NCBI GenBank assembly: GCA_947483345.1 | Contig: CANKNL010000101.1 | Coordinates: 1 to 9,485, forward strand | Length of the DNA stretch: 9,485 nucleotides | Source of the DNA: Chitinophagaceae bacterium | GTDB taxonomy: Bacteria; Bacteroidota; Bacteroidia; Chitinophagales; Chitinophagaceae | Direction: 5' to 3' | Part shown: positions 1 to 5,110 of the stretch, in pieces | Layout: the number at the start of each line of letters is the position of its first letter | How positions within the stretch are numbered: position 1 is the first letter of the stretch | Notes under the pieces: generated by a model | The model's input: only the letters and a program-made list of their open reading frames with translations | The model's database searches: none | What the model was told of the DNA's origin: nothing | Made by a program: the position numbers and the translations under genes

Positions 1-840
1 CCGTATTCCTTTTTCTGTCATTTGAAGTGTGCAGCATTCAATCAATGGGTCATGCTCAAAAAATAAAACATAATCATTTTGAAGCGCCTCCGTCAGAAAT
101 AATTTCTTTTCAGTTAAGGTTGTCAGTGGGAACATATCGTATGCCATAACATAAGGCAATGGTATATGAGCTGCTGATGGTAAAAGATCGGCCATAAATA
201 CAATGGTTTTCCCCTTATAATTTATTTTAGGTAACATCATGGCATCGGTGTGACCGCTGACGGTGAAGAAGGATAAATTAGTCGTGAGTCGTGAGTCATG
301 AGACGTGAGTTTGGAGTTGGCTGGAGCACCAGTACTCCCGACTAGAAACTTCAACTGCCCGCTTTCCTGTATGGGTAAAATATTGTCTTTTAAAAAACTT
401 GCTTTCTCTCTGTCATTAGGGGCTGTGGCCCATTTCCAGTGTTGTTCATTGCTCCAGTAGGTGGCGTTCTTAAATGCAGGTACTAATTGATTGCCTTCTC
501 TTACAATGCTTCCTCCACAATGATCAAAATGCAAATGAGTTAAAAAAACATCGGTAATATCCGCTTTGGTAAAACCATGTTTTGCTAAAGATTTATCTAA
601 AGAATCCTCGCCATGTAAATAATAATGACCGAAAAATTTGGCATCCTGCTTTTCGCCCATGCCATTATCAATCAAAATTAAATGGCCTTCATCTTCAATC
701 AATAAACAACGCAGTGCCCAGCTACACATGTTGTTTTCATCGGGCGGGTTTAGTTTTTGCCAGATACTTTTAGGTACCACGCCAAACATGGCTCCGCCAT
801 CTAATTTAAAATAGCCGGTGTTGATGGAATACAAGGTCAT
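1..840 (-). CDS. MBL-fold metallo-hydrolase (3' end off window)
   Basis: Reading from the ATG at 838-840, the frame stays open for all 280 codons to the window edge, so the C-terminus is missing. It is a metallo-beta-lactamase-fold hydrolase. The metal-binding signature HLHFDHCGG is at residues 102-110 (H102, H104, D106, H107), followed by the third ligand in SGHTDA (H197), the bridging Asp in FMAD (D218), and EHD at 262-264 as the probable last His. No signal peptide is visible, so it is probably cytoplasmic; the substrate cannot be read from the sequence. The ATG lies 3 nt after the stop of the upstream transporter gene, so the two are almost certainly cotranscribed. Residues about 171-189, just before the strand leading to H197, are an odd low-complexity Ser/Thr stretch encoded by a heptamer repeat. 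The family is certain; the reaction (lactonase, thioesterase or other) is open. Confidence 0.9.
   Translation of the reverse strand, partial: MTLYSINTGYFKLDGGAMFGVVPKSIWQKLNPPDENNMCSWALRCLLIEDEGHLILIDNGMGEKQDAKFFGHYYLHGEDSLDKSLAKHGFTKADITDVFLTHLHFDHCGGSIVREGNQLVPAFKNATYWSNEQHWKWATAPNDREKASFLKDNILPIQESGQLKFLVGSTGAPANSKLTSHDSRLTTNLSFFTVSGHTDAMMLPKINYKGKTIVFMADLLPSAAHIPLPYVMAYDMFPLTTLTEKKLFLTEALQNDYVLFFEHDPLIECCTLQMTEKGIR
281..310. repeat. Degenerate 7-bp tandem repeat, GTCGTGA type
   Basis: Four consecutive heptamers occur on the plus strand: GTCGTGA twice, then GTCATGA and GACGTGA, followed by a partial unit. The array lies inside the MBL hydrolase gene and codes for residues about 177-187 on the minus strand (K-L-T-S-H-D-S-R-L-T-T). 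It keeps the reading frame and appears as a surface-loop expansion. The 7-bp period matches the array in leuS at 5981-6008. Confidence 0.8.
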
Positions 841-843
841 GGT

Positions 844-2130
844 TTATAAAGTTAGGGTTTGTTTTTGCTGTACCCGGTAAGTAAGTATTAAAAAGAAAAG
901 CCCCAATACAAAAAATACCACCAGTACTAAAATTGAATTACGCATATTATTGGTGAGACCTTCAATAAAACCAAAACTAAATAAACCGATTACGATAGCC
1001 AGCTTTTCTGTCACATCATAAAAACTAAAAAAAGATGCCGTATCTTTTGTTTGGGGCATGAGCTTGCTGTATGTAGATCGGCTGAGTGATTGTATACCAC
1101 CCATTACCAGGCCAACAAGTGATGCGATGATATAAAAATGCATTTCTGTTTTCATGAAATAACCGGCAATACAAACTGAAATCCATAAACAAATGGTTAG
1201 TGATAATATTTTTATGTTTCCGTACAAGGAAGATAAACGGCTCATGCCTAAGGCACCTGCAATAGCCACCACCTGAATAATCACAGCTGTGATGATGAGT
1301 TTAGTGTTTTCAAGTTTTAATTCTTTAATTCCAAAATCAATGGCTACCAGCATCACCGTTTGAACACCCATACTATAAAAAAAGAAAGCTGTTAAAAACC
1401 GTTTAAGCTGTGGCATTTGTTTTACCTGGTTCCAAACAATCTGTAATTCATGAAATCCATTTATCAATGGATGTTTTTTCGATTTTCTTTCGGATTTAGG
1501 TTTGATAGGTAACCTGTTAAATGTAATTTGGGCAAAGGCTATCCACCAGATACCGACTAATAAAAAAGTTATTTTTAAAGGTGTTTGACTATCGGGCATG
1601 GCAATCACTAAACCAAACCCAATCATTTGCATGATTACACTGCCGATATAACCAAAACTAAATCCCCTGGCGCTTATCCTGTCCTGATCCTTTTCGGCAG
1701 CAATTTCGGGCAGATAGGAGTTATAAAATACCTGGCTGCCATAAAAACCAATACCGGCAAACATAAAACACATCAGGCCCAATGTAACATGATCTTTATC
1801 AAAAAAATAAAGCAAACTGCAACTGAGGGCTCCTAAATAGCAAAAAAATCGCATGAAGTTTTTCTTATTGCCTTTATAATCTGCTATGGAGGATAAAATG
1901 GGAGAGAGCAATGCAATAACCAAAAAACCACTGGCCAGTACATAATCTTTAAGTTCTGTATTTACATACTGTCTTCCTAAAAAGCTTATGCCATTCGGAA
2001 AATTGATGGTGCTGGTAACAAAGGCATAATAGGCAGGAAAAAAGGTAGTGGTAATTACCAGGTTATAAACCGAGTTGGACCAGTCGTACATGGCCCATCC
2101 ATTGATAATTTTTTTAGAAGCAGTTTGCAT
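844..2130 (-). CDS. MFS transporter, UMF1 (Atg22-like) family
   Basis: A 428-residue inner-membrane protein with about 12 predicted helices, the first at roughly 17-38 and the last at 398-418, with a charged central loop at 207-222 (PIKPKSERKSKKH). Family marks are the N-terminal WAMYDWSNSVYN (12-23), the MFS loop motif ADYKGNKK (83-90), FYNSYLPEIA (135-144) and the second-half motif QSLSRSTYSKLMP (347-359), all typical of the UMF1/Atg22-like branch of the major facilitator superfamily. Characterised Atg22 proteins export amino acids from the fungal vacuole; the bacterial substrate is generally unknown, so none is assigned. The stop is 3 nt before the start of the MBL hydrolase gene, making a two-gene operon. 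Upstream, AATATTTG (minus strand, 2159-2166) is a possible one-mismatch -7 element, without a clear -33 partner. The start at 2130 places the conserved motif near the N-terminus, as usual for the family. Confidence 0.93.
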   Translation of the reverse strand: MQTASKKIINGWAMYDWSNSVYNLVITTTFFPAYYAFVTSTINFPNGISFLGRQYVNTELKDYVLASGFLVIALLSPILSSIADYKGNKKNFMRFFCYLGALSCSLLYFFDKDHVTLGLMCFMFAGIGFYGSQVFYNSYLPEIAAEKDQDRISARGFSFGYIGSVIMQMIGFGLVIAMPDSQTPLKITFLLVGIWWIAFAQITFNRLPIKPKSERKSKKHPLINGFHELQIVWNQVKQMPQLKRFLTAFFFYSMGVQTVMLVAIDFGIKELKLENTKLIITAVIIQVVAIAGALGMSRLSSLYGNIKILSLTICLWISVCIAGYFMKTEMHFYIIASLVGLVMGGIQSLSRSTYSKLMPQTKDTASFFSFYDVTEKLAIVIGLFSFGFIEGLTNNMRNSILVLVVFFVLGLFFLILTYRVQQKQTLTL

Positions 2131-2250
2131 GGTGTGTTATTAAGGAAGGATGAAAATAGCAAATATTACCGACCTGTCATTTTTTTTAGCTGACTGGTAT
2201 GGCTATCGGCATTTACCCAAGAGTACTGTAATCGGGTATGAATTTGAGAC

Positions 2251-2289
2251 TAAAATAAAACAACCCCTGCTTTTTACGGCAGGGGTTGT
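2251..2289 (-). terminator. Rho-independent terminator of the lipoprotein gene
   Basis: A perfect 11-bp stem (ACAACCCCTGC at 2260-2270 pairing with 2279-2289) encloses an 8-nt loop. On the minus strand it is followed by TTTTATTTTA (2260-2251). It lies 28 nt beyond the lipoprotein stop codon and separates that gene from the transporter operon. On the plus strand there is no T-tract, so it is judged one-directional. Confidence 0.85.
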
Positions 2290-2317
2290 GAATGTATATA
2301 AGCAGTTGGTATGGGTA

Positions 2318-2740
2318 TTATTGGGCCGTATCTGATATGGGCTTTGCATAACCCAGATTTTTAAAGGGTTCCAATTTTTCATTAGTTAGCTGAATGATAA
2401 CCGGCGCTTTATTAAAAACACTTTCAGAGATATAGGCGCCAAACAATAAAAAAGCAGGTTCAGAGCTGGCGGTAAGTTTAGCGGCATCTACAACAAAATT
2501 CAGTTTAAATGTGTCTTTTACCTTTTCCAGCTGCACAGTTGAATTAATACTATCCTGAAAATATTCCTGTTCCTTTAAATAATTGGCCAGTTTTTTTGCA
2601 AGGGCTTCATCAACACCAGCACCTTTGTAGTAGATATTGTGCATCTTATCTAATTTATATTCTTTACCATAATTCTGATTGCAACCTGCAATAGTTATCG
2701 CTACAATAACGATTGTCAGCCATAATTTAAAAATTTTCAT
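2318..2740 (-). CDS. Small putative lipoprotein, unknown function
   Basis: I chose the ATG at 2738-2740, giving 140 residues, rather than the in-frame ATG at 2794. From here the protein opens with a textbook lipoprotein signal: M-K-I-F-K, a hydrophobic core, then lipobox I-A-G-C with the acylated Cys at residue 20. A well-spaced promoter at 2765-2795 would place the transcript start downstream of the longer ATG. The mature part (about 120 residues) is soluble and mixed alpha/beta, with a Lys/Glu-rich helix (AKKLANYLKEQEYF) and no recognisable catalytic motif. It should be anchored in the envelope by its lipid. It follows uppP by 73 nt on the same strand but has its own promoter and terminator, so it is probably a single-gene unit. 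I do not recognise the family. Confidence 0.8.
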   Translation of the reverse strand: MKIFKLWLTIVIVAITIAGCNQNYGKEYKLDKMHNIYYKGAGVDEALAKKLANYLKEQEYFQDSINSTVQLEKVKDTFKLNFVVDAAKLTASSEPAFLLFGAYISESVFNKAPVIIQLTNEKLEPFKNLGYAKPISDTAQ

Positions 2741-2764
2741 AACAGTTGTTTTTATATTGAAATA

Positions 2765-2795
2765 CAAATTAATCTTTTTATCACTTAACATCAAA
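2765..2795 (-). promoter_or_regulatory. Bacteroidota-type promoter for the lipoprotein gene
   Basis: On the minus strand TTTG (2795-2792) is followed after exactly 19 nt by TTAATTTG (2772-2765). This matches the Bacteroidota consensus TTTG-N19-TAnnTTTG with one mismatch. The expected transcript start, near 2757-2760, leaves a leader of about 20 nt before the ATG at 2740. The upstream in-frame ATG at 2794 sits in the -33 box and could not be used on this transcript. Confidence 0.6.
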
Positions 2796-2814
2796 TACCC
2801 TGTATTGGGTATTT
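2793..2814 (-). terminator. Short hairpin at the uppP stop codon, possible weak terminator
   Basis: An 8-bp perfect stem (AAATACCC at 2793-2800 with 2807-2814) and a 6-nt loop start at the last base of the uppP stop codon. No long T-tract follows on the minus strand (TTTGATGTT), so termination would be inefficient. The stem overlaps the -33 TTTG of the lipoprotein promoter. Confidence 0.3.
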
Positions 2815-3638
2815 TAAGATTTGATTGAGCCAGTGTAGATTAATATAAGCATTAGTATACCCACAATAATGCGGTAATAACCCCACACTTTAAACCCATG
2901 CTTTTTTAAAAAGTTGATAAAAAATTTAATGGCAAGCAATGCTACAATAAAGGCTACAATGTTGCCAATGGCAAACATTTTAATATTTTCAGATGTAGCC
3001 ATTATCATTTGATAGCCCTTTTGCTCAATATTGTTTAATTTCCAGTCCTTTAAAAAAATAGAGTAAGTGGTTACCGCCAGCATGGTGGGTACTGCTAAAA
3101 AAAATGAAAATTCTGCAGCAGCACTGCGATTAAGTTTTTGCTGCATACCCCCAATTATAGATGCTGCGCTGCGGCTAACGCCTGGCATCATGGCAAGGCA
3201 TTGCCAGAAACCTATGATAATAGCTTGGGTAACGCTAATGTCTTTTTCAGAAAGCACAGTTGGGTTTTTAAACAGTTTATCAATAAACAAAAAAATAATG
3301 CCGCCCCCTATTAATACCAAAGCAATGGGTAATGGTTTTTCCAGCACGGCTTCAATTTTATCATCAAATAATTTACCCAAAACCAAGGCCGGTATTACAC
3401 CCAATGCCAACTTAATATAAAAGATGAAGTTTTTAAAGTCGAAAAATTTTTTCCAGTAAAAAGCAACTACGGCTAAAATGGCCCCAAACTGTATAGATAC
3501 CTGGAACATTTTTACAAACTCATCTTTTTGTATTCCAAAAATAGAGCTGGTAAAAATCATGTGTGCTGTAGAAGAAACAGGTAAAAATTCGGTTAATCCT
3601 TCTACTATAGCAATAACGATGCTTTGAACCGTATTCAT
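2814..3638 (-). CDS. uppP: Undecaprenyl-diphosphate phosphatase UppP (BacA)
   Basis: This integral membrane enzyme removes a phosphate from undecaprenyl diphosphate to regenerate the lipid carrier for peptidoglycan and other envelope glycans. At 274 residues it is normal length. Both signature regions are present: VEGLTEFLPVSSTAH (12-26), giving catalytic Glu13 and Glu17 and His26 (equivalent to E. coli E17, E21 and H30), and PGVSRSAAS (152-160), giving Arg156 (equivalent to R174). About eight hydrophobic helices are visible. The ATG at 3636-3638 puts the first motif at the usual distance from the N-terminus. The gene follows ftsX and DUF3098 on the same strand, but a strong terminator lies only 12 nt before its start (3650-3680), so expression probably depends on read-through or on a promoter I could not identify. 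Loss of uppP activity affects bacitracin sensitivity in other bacteria. Confidence 0.97.
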   Translation of the reverse strand: MNTVQSIVIAIVEGLTEFLPVSSTAHMIFTSSIFGIQKDEFVKMFQVSIQFGAILAVVAFYWKKFFDFKNFIFYIKLALGVIPALVLGKLFDDKIEAVLEKPLPIALVLIGGGIIFLFIDKLFKNPTVLSEKDISVTQAIIIGFWQCLAMMPGVSRSAASIIGGMQQKLNRSAAAEFSFFLAVPTMLAVTTYSIFLKDWKLNNIEQKGYQMIMATSENIKMFAIGNIVAFIVALLAIKFFINFLKKHGFKVWGYYRIIVGILMLILIYTGSIKS

Positions 3639-3649
3639 TTGATTTGTTT

Positions 3650-3680
3650 TAAAAGAAAAAAGCGAAGTTCAAACTCCGCT
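3650..3680 (-). terminator. Rho-independent terminator between DUF3098 gene and uppP
   Basis: On the minus strand a 20-nt hairpin (AGCGGAGTTTGAACTTCGCT, 3680-3661; 8 pairs including one G-U, loop TTGA) is followed at once by TTTTTTCTTTT (3660-3650). It lies about 30 nt after the DUF3098 stop and ends 12 nt before the uppP ATG. It therefore either closes the ftsX-DUF3098 transcript or sits in the uppP leader as an attenuator. Confidence 0.8.
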
Positions 3681-3683
3681 ATA

Positions 3684-3711
3684 AATTCATAATTCATAAG
3701 TTCTTAACTTC
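3684..3711. repeat. Short AATTCAT heptamer repeat in the DUF3098-uppP gap
   Basis: Two exact AATTCAT units (3684-3690 and 3691-3697) are followed by two degenerate units, AAGTTCT and TAACTTC. The last base touches the DUF3098 stop codon. The array fills the space between that stop and the terminator and shows the same 7-bp period as the repeats at 281-310 and 5981-6008, with a different unit sequence. Confidence 0.5.
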
Positions 3712-3974
3712 TAATTAGATTTTGATTTTTTCATGATCGCAAAGATTTCGATAATGAAACCAGCGATAATCAGCATGGGTGCAATGGTAATTCTGGTGCT
3801 GCTGTACACCTCATCAGCATTAAAAACCTTGGGGTCGTTACTCTTGCCACCAGCCATTAAAAAAAAGCCCAAAGCCAAAACGGCCAAACCAATAAGCATC
3901 CATATATAATTATCTTTTTCAAATAATCGATTAGACGTGCCTGTTGCGGTTATTTGTTTTTTATCTGTACTCAT
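3711..3974 (-). CDS. DUF3098 family small membrane protein
   Basis: An 87-residue protein with a short polar N-terminus, the motif LFEKDNYIWMLIG (17-29) leading into a first membrane helix (about 24-41), a loop NDPKVFNADEVYSSTR (46-61), and a second helix (about 63-81) ending in a Lys-rich tail. This arrangement, with the conserved PKVFN..E.YS..RI.IAP loop, is that of DUF3098, a family largely confined to Bacteroidota and without an assigned function. It begins 23 nt after the ftsX stop, so the two are cotranscribed. An AT-rich TTAATTTG at 3994-4001 on the minus strand could be a -7 element for a second start, but no -33 partner is seen. Repeated placement next to ftsX in this phylum suggests a role around division or envelope synthesis; that is inference. 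Confidence 0.9.
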   Translation of the reverse strand: MSTDKKQITATGTSNRLFEKDNYIWMLIGLAVLALGFFLMAGGKSNDPKVFNADEVYSSTRITIAPMLIIAGFIIEIFAIMKKSKSN

Positions 3975-3997
3975 TGTTTTTTATTTGAAACTGCAAA

Positions 3998-4876
3998 TTA
4001 ATATAAATCATCCAATTTCATGCGTAGGTATTTAATTACCGAACGATGGGTGCTGAATAAGGAGATACTGATGCCCAAAATGATAATGGCTAAAAATAAA
4101 AGGATCATAGTGGTATTGTCGTGTAATACCTTAAAGCTTGGGGCCAGAGATTCTATCAATAATACAGTAAACCAAACAGCCACAATGGCTATACCGGAGG
4201 CAATTAAACCATTTAGTATGGCTCTGATGTTTATCGGTTTGGCAATAAACCAGCGGGTTGCCCCCACCATTTGCATTGTTTTTATTAAAAACCGGTTACT
4301 GTACATGGCCAGCCTGATGGTATTATCTATTGAAAAAATAACTAAAATAGTTAATAGAATGGCAACAATTAAAAATACATAGGCTGCTGTTTTCACAAAT
4401 TTACTAACCTGTGTTATGGTCTCCGTAGGAAATTGAAACTCTTGTATAATACCCGGATACCGGGTGAGCAAATCAATCGAAAGGATATCCAGACTGTCTT
4501 TTTGAACATAATTGGCTTTAATATAAAAGTCTATACTTTCGGGTAATGGATTTTCGTCAATAAATTTTTTCCAAGTGCTGTCATTGGCTTCATTCCATTT
4601 TTGAATTGCCATTGCGGTGGTTACATATTGAACATCTTTAACGTAGGGAATAGATTTGATATAATTTTGAAGACTGTCAATTTTCTTTTTTTGGGCATTG
4701 GGGTTTAACCAGGCATGTACCTGTATATTTTCCTTTACATAATCACCGGTTTTTCGAAGATTTAAAAAGAACCATCCTACAATGCCAAATAAAAATAAAA
4801 CCAATGATACGCCTATAATGGCATAGGCATAGGTTGGTTTACCTCGTTTACTGCTTGCTTTTCCAAATTGAGACAT
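3998..4876 (-). CDS. ftsX: Cell division protein FtsX
   Basis: A 292-residue permease-like protein that, with the ATPase FtsE, couples the cytoplasmic division machinery to peptidoglycan hydrolases outside. Topology fits FtsX: a basic cytoplasmic N-terminus, helix 1 (about 17-39), a long extracytoplasmic domain (about 41-160), then helices at about 163-184, 218-243 and 256-276. The diagnostic stretch DNTIRLAMYSNRFLIKTMQM followed by VGATRWFI (184-211) is the cytoplasmic coupling segment of the family. No ftsE lies beside it in this window; in Bacteroidota ftsX is commonly separate from ftsE. It is the first gene of a unit with DUF3098. The ATG at 4874-4876 is preceded by a possible TATTTTTG -7 element about 50 bp upstream. 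Confidence 0.95.
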   Translation of the reverse strand: MSQFGKASSKRGKPTYAYAIIGVSLVLFLFGIVGWFFLNLRKTGDYVKENIQVHAWLNPNAQKKKIDSLQNYIKSIPYVKDVQYVTTAMAIQKWNEANDSTWKKFIDENPLPESIDFYIKANYVQKDSLDILSIDLLTRYPGIIQEFQFPTETITQVSKFVKTAAYVFLIVAILLTILVIFSIDNTIRLAMYSNRFLIKTMQMVGATRWFIAKPINIRAILNGLIASGIAIVAVWFTVLLIESLAPSFKVLHDNTTMILLFLAIIILGISISLFSTHRSVIKYLRMKLDDLY

Positions 4877-4924
4877 AGTTTAACTGTGTTAGGGAGTTTC
4901 TTGGGTTAACATATTCTAGTGAGG

Positions 4925-4932
4925 CAAAAATA
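4925..4932 (-). promoter_or_regulatory. Possible -7 element for ftsX
   Basis: On the minus strand the octamer TATTTTTG matches TAnnTTTG exactly and would give a leader of about 40 nt before the ftsX ATG. No TTTG is found 17-21 nt upstream, so this rests on the -7 match alone. Confidence 0.35.
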
Positions 4933-4954
4933 AAGGTTTTTACCTGCTTTGCCG

Positions 4955-4962
4955 TATTTTTG
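4955..4962 (+). promoter_or_regulatory. Possible -7 element for leuS
   Basis: TATTTTTG on the plus strand matches TAnnTTTG exactly and is the mirror image of the octamer at 4925-4932, 22 bp away. It would give leuS a leader of about 140 nt. GATCTTTG at 5014-5021 is a one-mismatch alternative with a shorter leader. Neither has a clear -33 box. The rest of 4877-5110 is AT-rich, with no T-box motif and no strong hairpin that I can see. Confidence 0.3.
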
Positions 4963-5110
4963 CTCTCTTCAAAACGATTGCCAGCCCAATTTATTTTTAT
5001 AAATGTATATGATGATCTTTGATTGAAGGTTAAATAACTTTTCTTTCACATTTATGGTAAGGGGTTATATCAAAAATAAAAAACGAACAGAACAAAATAG
5101 TAAATAAACA

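Noticed and set aside
582..773. 63-residue plus-strand ORF within the MBL gene
   Set aside because: It is antisense to the conserved N-terminal half of the MBL hydrolase, including the HLHFDH-adjacent region, and has no homology signal of its own.
2150..2335. 61-residue plus-strand ORF
   Set aside because: It runs through the terminator hairpin at 2251-2289 and overlaps the end of the lipoprotein gene. Its peptide has no family character.
2318..2794. Longer 158-residue form of the lipoprotein
   Set aside because: The 18 extra residues precede a perfect lipoprotein signal, and their coding region overlaps the promoter's -33 and -7 boxes.
4877..5110. T-box riboswitch in the leuS leader
   Set aside because: No TGGNACCGCG-type motif and no terminator/antiterminator pair is visible. 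T-boxes are mainly a Firmicutes device.
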